Positions 62,570 through 64,000 of a stretch of DNA of 64,000 bases are shown here, piece after piece (position 1 is the stretch's first letter; each line of letters opens with the position of its first letter). The notes beneath the pieces were generated by a model. The model worked only from the letters and a program-made list of their open reading frames with translations. It searched no databases and was not told the DNA's origin. Source of the stretch: Pyxidicoccus caerfyrddinensis (GTDB lineage: Bacteria > Myxococcota > Myxococcia > Myxococcales > Myxococcaceae); contig NZ_JAAIYA010000028.1 of assembly GCF_010894405.1 (NCBI RefSeq), forward strand, positions 1 through 64,000, given 5' to 3'. The position numbers and the translations under genes are program-made.

Positions 62570-62599
62570 CGGGCAGGAGGCCCTGAGTCCTCCCACCCG
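62570..62599 (+). terminator. Hairpin after the immunity gene
   Basis: CGGGCAGGAGG pairs with CCTCCCACCCG with a two-base internal mismatch, giving 9 bp and an 8-base loop, followed by ATTCTCTTC. It directly follows the stop and sits between convergent genes. Confidence 0.5.
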
Positions 62600-62614
62600 A
62601 TTCTCTTCAGTACC

Positions 62615-64000
62615 TCAGCACCCCGGCCCGACGATTCCAGACGCCTCGCACCCGAGCAGCCCGCCCTGGATGGGGATGGGCGTCACCGCGCCGTTGTATT
62701 CGAGCCGCGCCCGCTCGAACCACTGCGCGCGAATCCACCGGTTGTCCTTCGTCAGGAAGTCCAGCTCCTTGGAGATGGGATAGCCGAGCACGGCCACCCC
62801 CTTCGCGTTGTAGTAGTCCCGGAAGGCGCCGCACACGTACTTGCCGCCTCCGGCGAACGGGCCGATGAGCGAGCAGTTGGAACCGGGCGAGCTCTGCCCC
62901 GGGTTCCAGTCATCCGGGTTGATGCCATACCGCTCGCGCGCGAGCTGGCTGCCGATGGAGCCCAGCGCCACCTGCGAGCCCGAGGGCAGCTCCGGGTGGT
63001 ACTCCAGCCGGTGCCGCTGGAACCACTGCTGCCAGAGGATGCGCCCGGTGCGCGTGTCCACGCCGCAGTCTTCCTCTGCGACGGGATAGCCGAACACGCC
63101 CAGCCCGCCCTTCGAGTCATACGTGCTCAGGAACAGCCCACGCACCGTCTTCCCCGTCTCCGGGAACAGGCGCGAGGGCGAGGTGCTCTGCCGCCAGCAC
63201 GCGCCCCAGCCCGTGTTCGCGTCTCCCGCGTTGAACGTGTTGGAGTTGTTCGTGAACGCCTGCCGCAATGCCGGGTAGCGCGACAGCGACTGCTGCGGCC
63301 ACGCGTCGTCGTGCCACGTGTACCAGACGGCGCCGATGAGGTCGTGATTCGAGCTGCCCCCGTTCCACGCGTTCATGTCGTTGAGCGCCGTGACGATGAA
63401 GCTCGCCACGTCGCTCTCGGTGGAGGAGCCCTCGACGTTCGCCGCCCACTCGGACAGCAGCACCGGCACCTGCGAGAAGCCCAGCGCGTCAATCCACTGG
63501 AGCGCGTTCTGGTAGCCCAGCCCCGCACCCGTGGTGCCCGTGCGGAACGACGTCAGGCCCGCGGCCGCATTGCTCACCCCACCCGCGTACGCGTGGATGG
63601 CGATGCCGTCCACGTCCACCGGGTGCAGGTTGTAGAGCATCCCGGTGAGGTAGTCCCTGCCGGACGTGTAGACGTCGGAGGTGAAGTCCGTCGCGTTGGG
63701 CGACACGCCGCCAACATAGACGACGTCATTCCCATGCCCCGCCGTGCCCCGGATGAGCGCCCGCGCGGAGCGGTACACGTCGCCGTAGACGTTGTAGGGA
63801 ATCCGGCCGCCGGGGAAGCCCAGCGCCTCGCCCTTCATGTTCATCTCGTTGCCGATGATCCAGGTGTGCACCGCACCGTTGTTCGGCGCGGTGAGCACGC
63901 GGCGGAGGTAGTCGAGGTAGCACTCCTTGTGGGTACCGCCCGGCGTGGTGATGTCACCCGCTCGCGCGCTCAGGTCCGGGGAGAGGAAGCAGCGGCCCCA
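62615..64000 (-). CDS. Secreted glycoside hydrolase with LGFP-like repeats (5' end outside window)
   Basis: The visible 461 residues are open to the window edge at 64000, so the N-terminus and signal peptide are missing. The TIM-barrel part has VHTWIIGNEMN, with the Asn-Glu acid/base pair, and VPVLLSEWAAN, with the nucleophile Glu: the clan GH-A layout. The C-terminal 180 residues hold LGFP-like repeats, each with GVFGYP or AVLGYP then QWFQRHRLEYHPE or QWFERARLEYNG, which bind cell surfaces or sugars. The substrate is unknown; cellulase-like or beta-mannanase-like activity is possible. It faces the immunity gene. Confidence 0.8.
   Translation of the reverse strand, partial: WGRCFLSPDLSARAGDITTPGGTHKECYLDYLRRVLTAPNNGAVHTWIIGNEMNMKGEALGFPGGRIPYNVYGDVYRSARALIRGTAGHGNDVVYVGGVSPNATDFTSDVYTSGRDYLTGMLYNLHPVDVDGIAIHAYAGGVSNAAAGLTSFRTGTTGAGLGYQNALQWIDALGFSQVPVLLSEWAANVEGSSTESDVASFIVTALNDMNAWNGGSSNHDLIGAVWYTWHDDAWPQQSLSRYPALRQAFTNNSNTFNAGDANTGWGACWRQSTSPSRLFPETGKTVRGLFLSTYDSKGGLGVFGYPVAEEDCGVDTRTGRILWQQWFQRHRLEYHPELPSGSQVALGSIGSQLARERYGINPDDWNPGQSSPGSNCSLIGPFAGGGKYVCGAFRDYYNAKGVAVLGYPISKELDFLTKDNRWIRAQWFERARLEYNGAVTPIPIQGGLLGCEASGIVGPGC

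Overview
The window is very GC-rich DNA packed with long genes. It carries Hanks-type Ser/Thr kinases with C-terminal membrane anchors, many secreted proteins of unknown function, large proline/alanine-rich proteins, and polymorphic toxin-immunity pairs including a lipoprotein-tethered one. This gene style points to a predatory myxobacterium of the Myxococcus/Corallococcus/Pyxidicoccus type. That assignment rests on gene style alone; no rRNA or other marker gene is present. No tRNA, rRNA, CRISPR array, insertion sequence or prophage was seen, and no gap between genes exceeds about 290 bases.

Layout. 1-6126: the tail of an unknown gene, a small exported protein, an ammonium transporter (amt), an exported alpha/beta hydrolase, a GNAT acetyltransferase, and a divergently transcribed Ser/Thr kinase with a tandem-repeat linker. 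6180-7831: two exported proteins of unknown function, closed by a long terminator hairpin. 7965-14125: a four-gene + strand group made of an unknown protein with three WMxDF tail motifs, two tandem-duplicated vWA (MIDAS) proteins with acidic/histidine tails, and a P1B-4-type metal ATPase with a long His-rich N-terminus. This is the best candidate here for an undescribed metal-handling system. 14146-19543 (- strand): a large DUF4157 effector-like protein with an overlapping HEAT-like partner gene, then a glutamine-amidotransferase-fold protein. 19832-28512: sdaA, a large coiled-coil protein, a triple-DUF4082 exported protein and an SRPBCC protein. 28628-30895: a large-subunit catalase preceded by helically phased 11-bp direct repeats.

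30987-42108 (- strand): a zinc-ribbon protein, a tail-anchored protein with five TRxxP motifs, the pbpC/alpha-2-macroglobulin pair, and a zinc-ribbon Ser/Thr kinase. 42157-47578 (- strand): a GNAT gene, a candidate immunity gene and a 1331-residue annexin-repeat protein ending in a putative nuclease toxin domain. 47742-52930 (- strand): a tightly overlapping operon of a secreted PIG-L deacetylase, a 54-residue membrane protein, a sodium:solute symporter and a secretion-less hypothetical. 53084-56663 (+ strand): a complete bacillithiol synthesis operon, bshC-bshB-bshA, each gene overlapping the next by 4 bases. 56694-64000: a DUF2911 protein, a small lipoprotein, an AAA ATPase with an Arg-type Walker A, a lipase-like protein, a SitA-like lipoprotein toxin with a Tox-REase-5 domain and its Imm52-like immunity gene, and the C-terminal part of a secreted glycoside hydrolase with LGFP-like repeats.

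The genes fall into a few themes. Inter-bacterial conflict has at least three toxin/immunity-type modules. Envelope work is represented by pbpC plus alpha-2-macroglobulin, and by the lipoproteins. Redox and thiol defence is represented by catalase and bacillithiol. Metal handling is represented by the vWA/P1B-4 group. Translational coupling through ATGA or GTGA overlaps is frequent and defines most operons. All functional statements come from motifs read by eye; no database search was possible.
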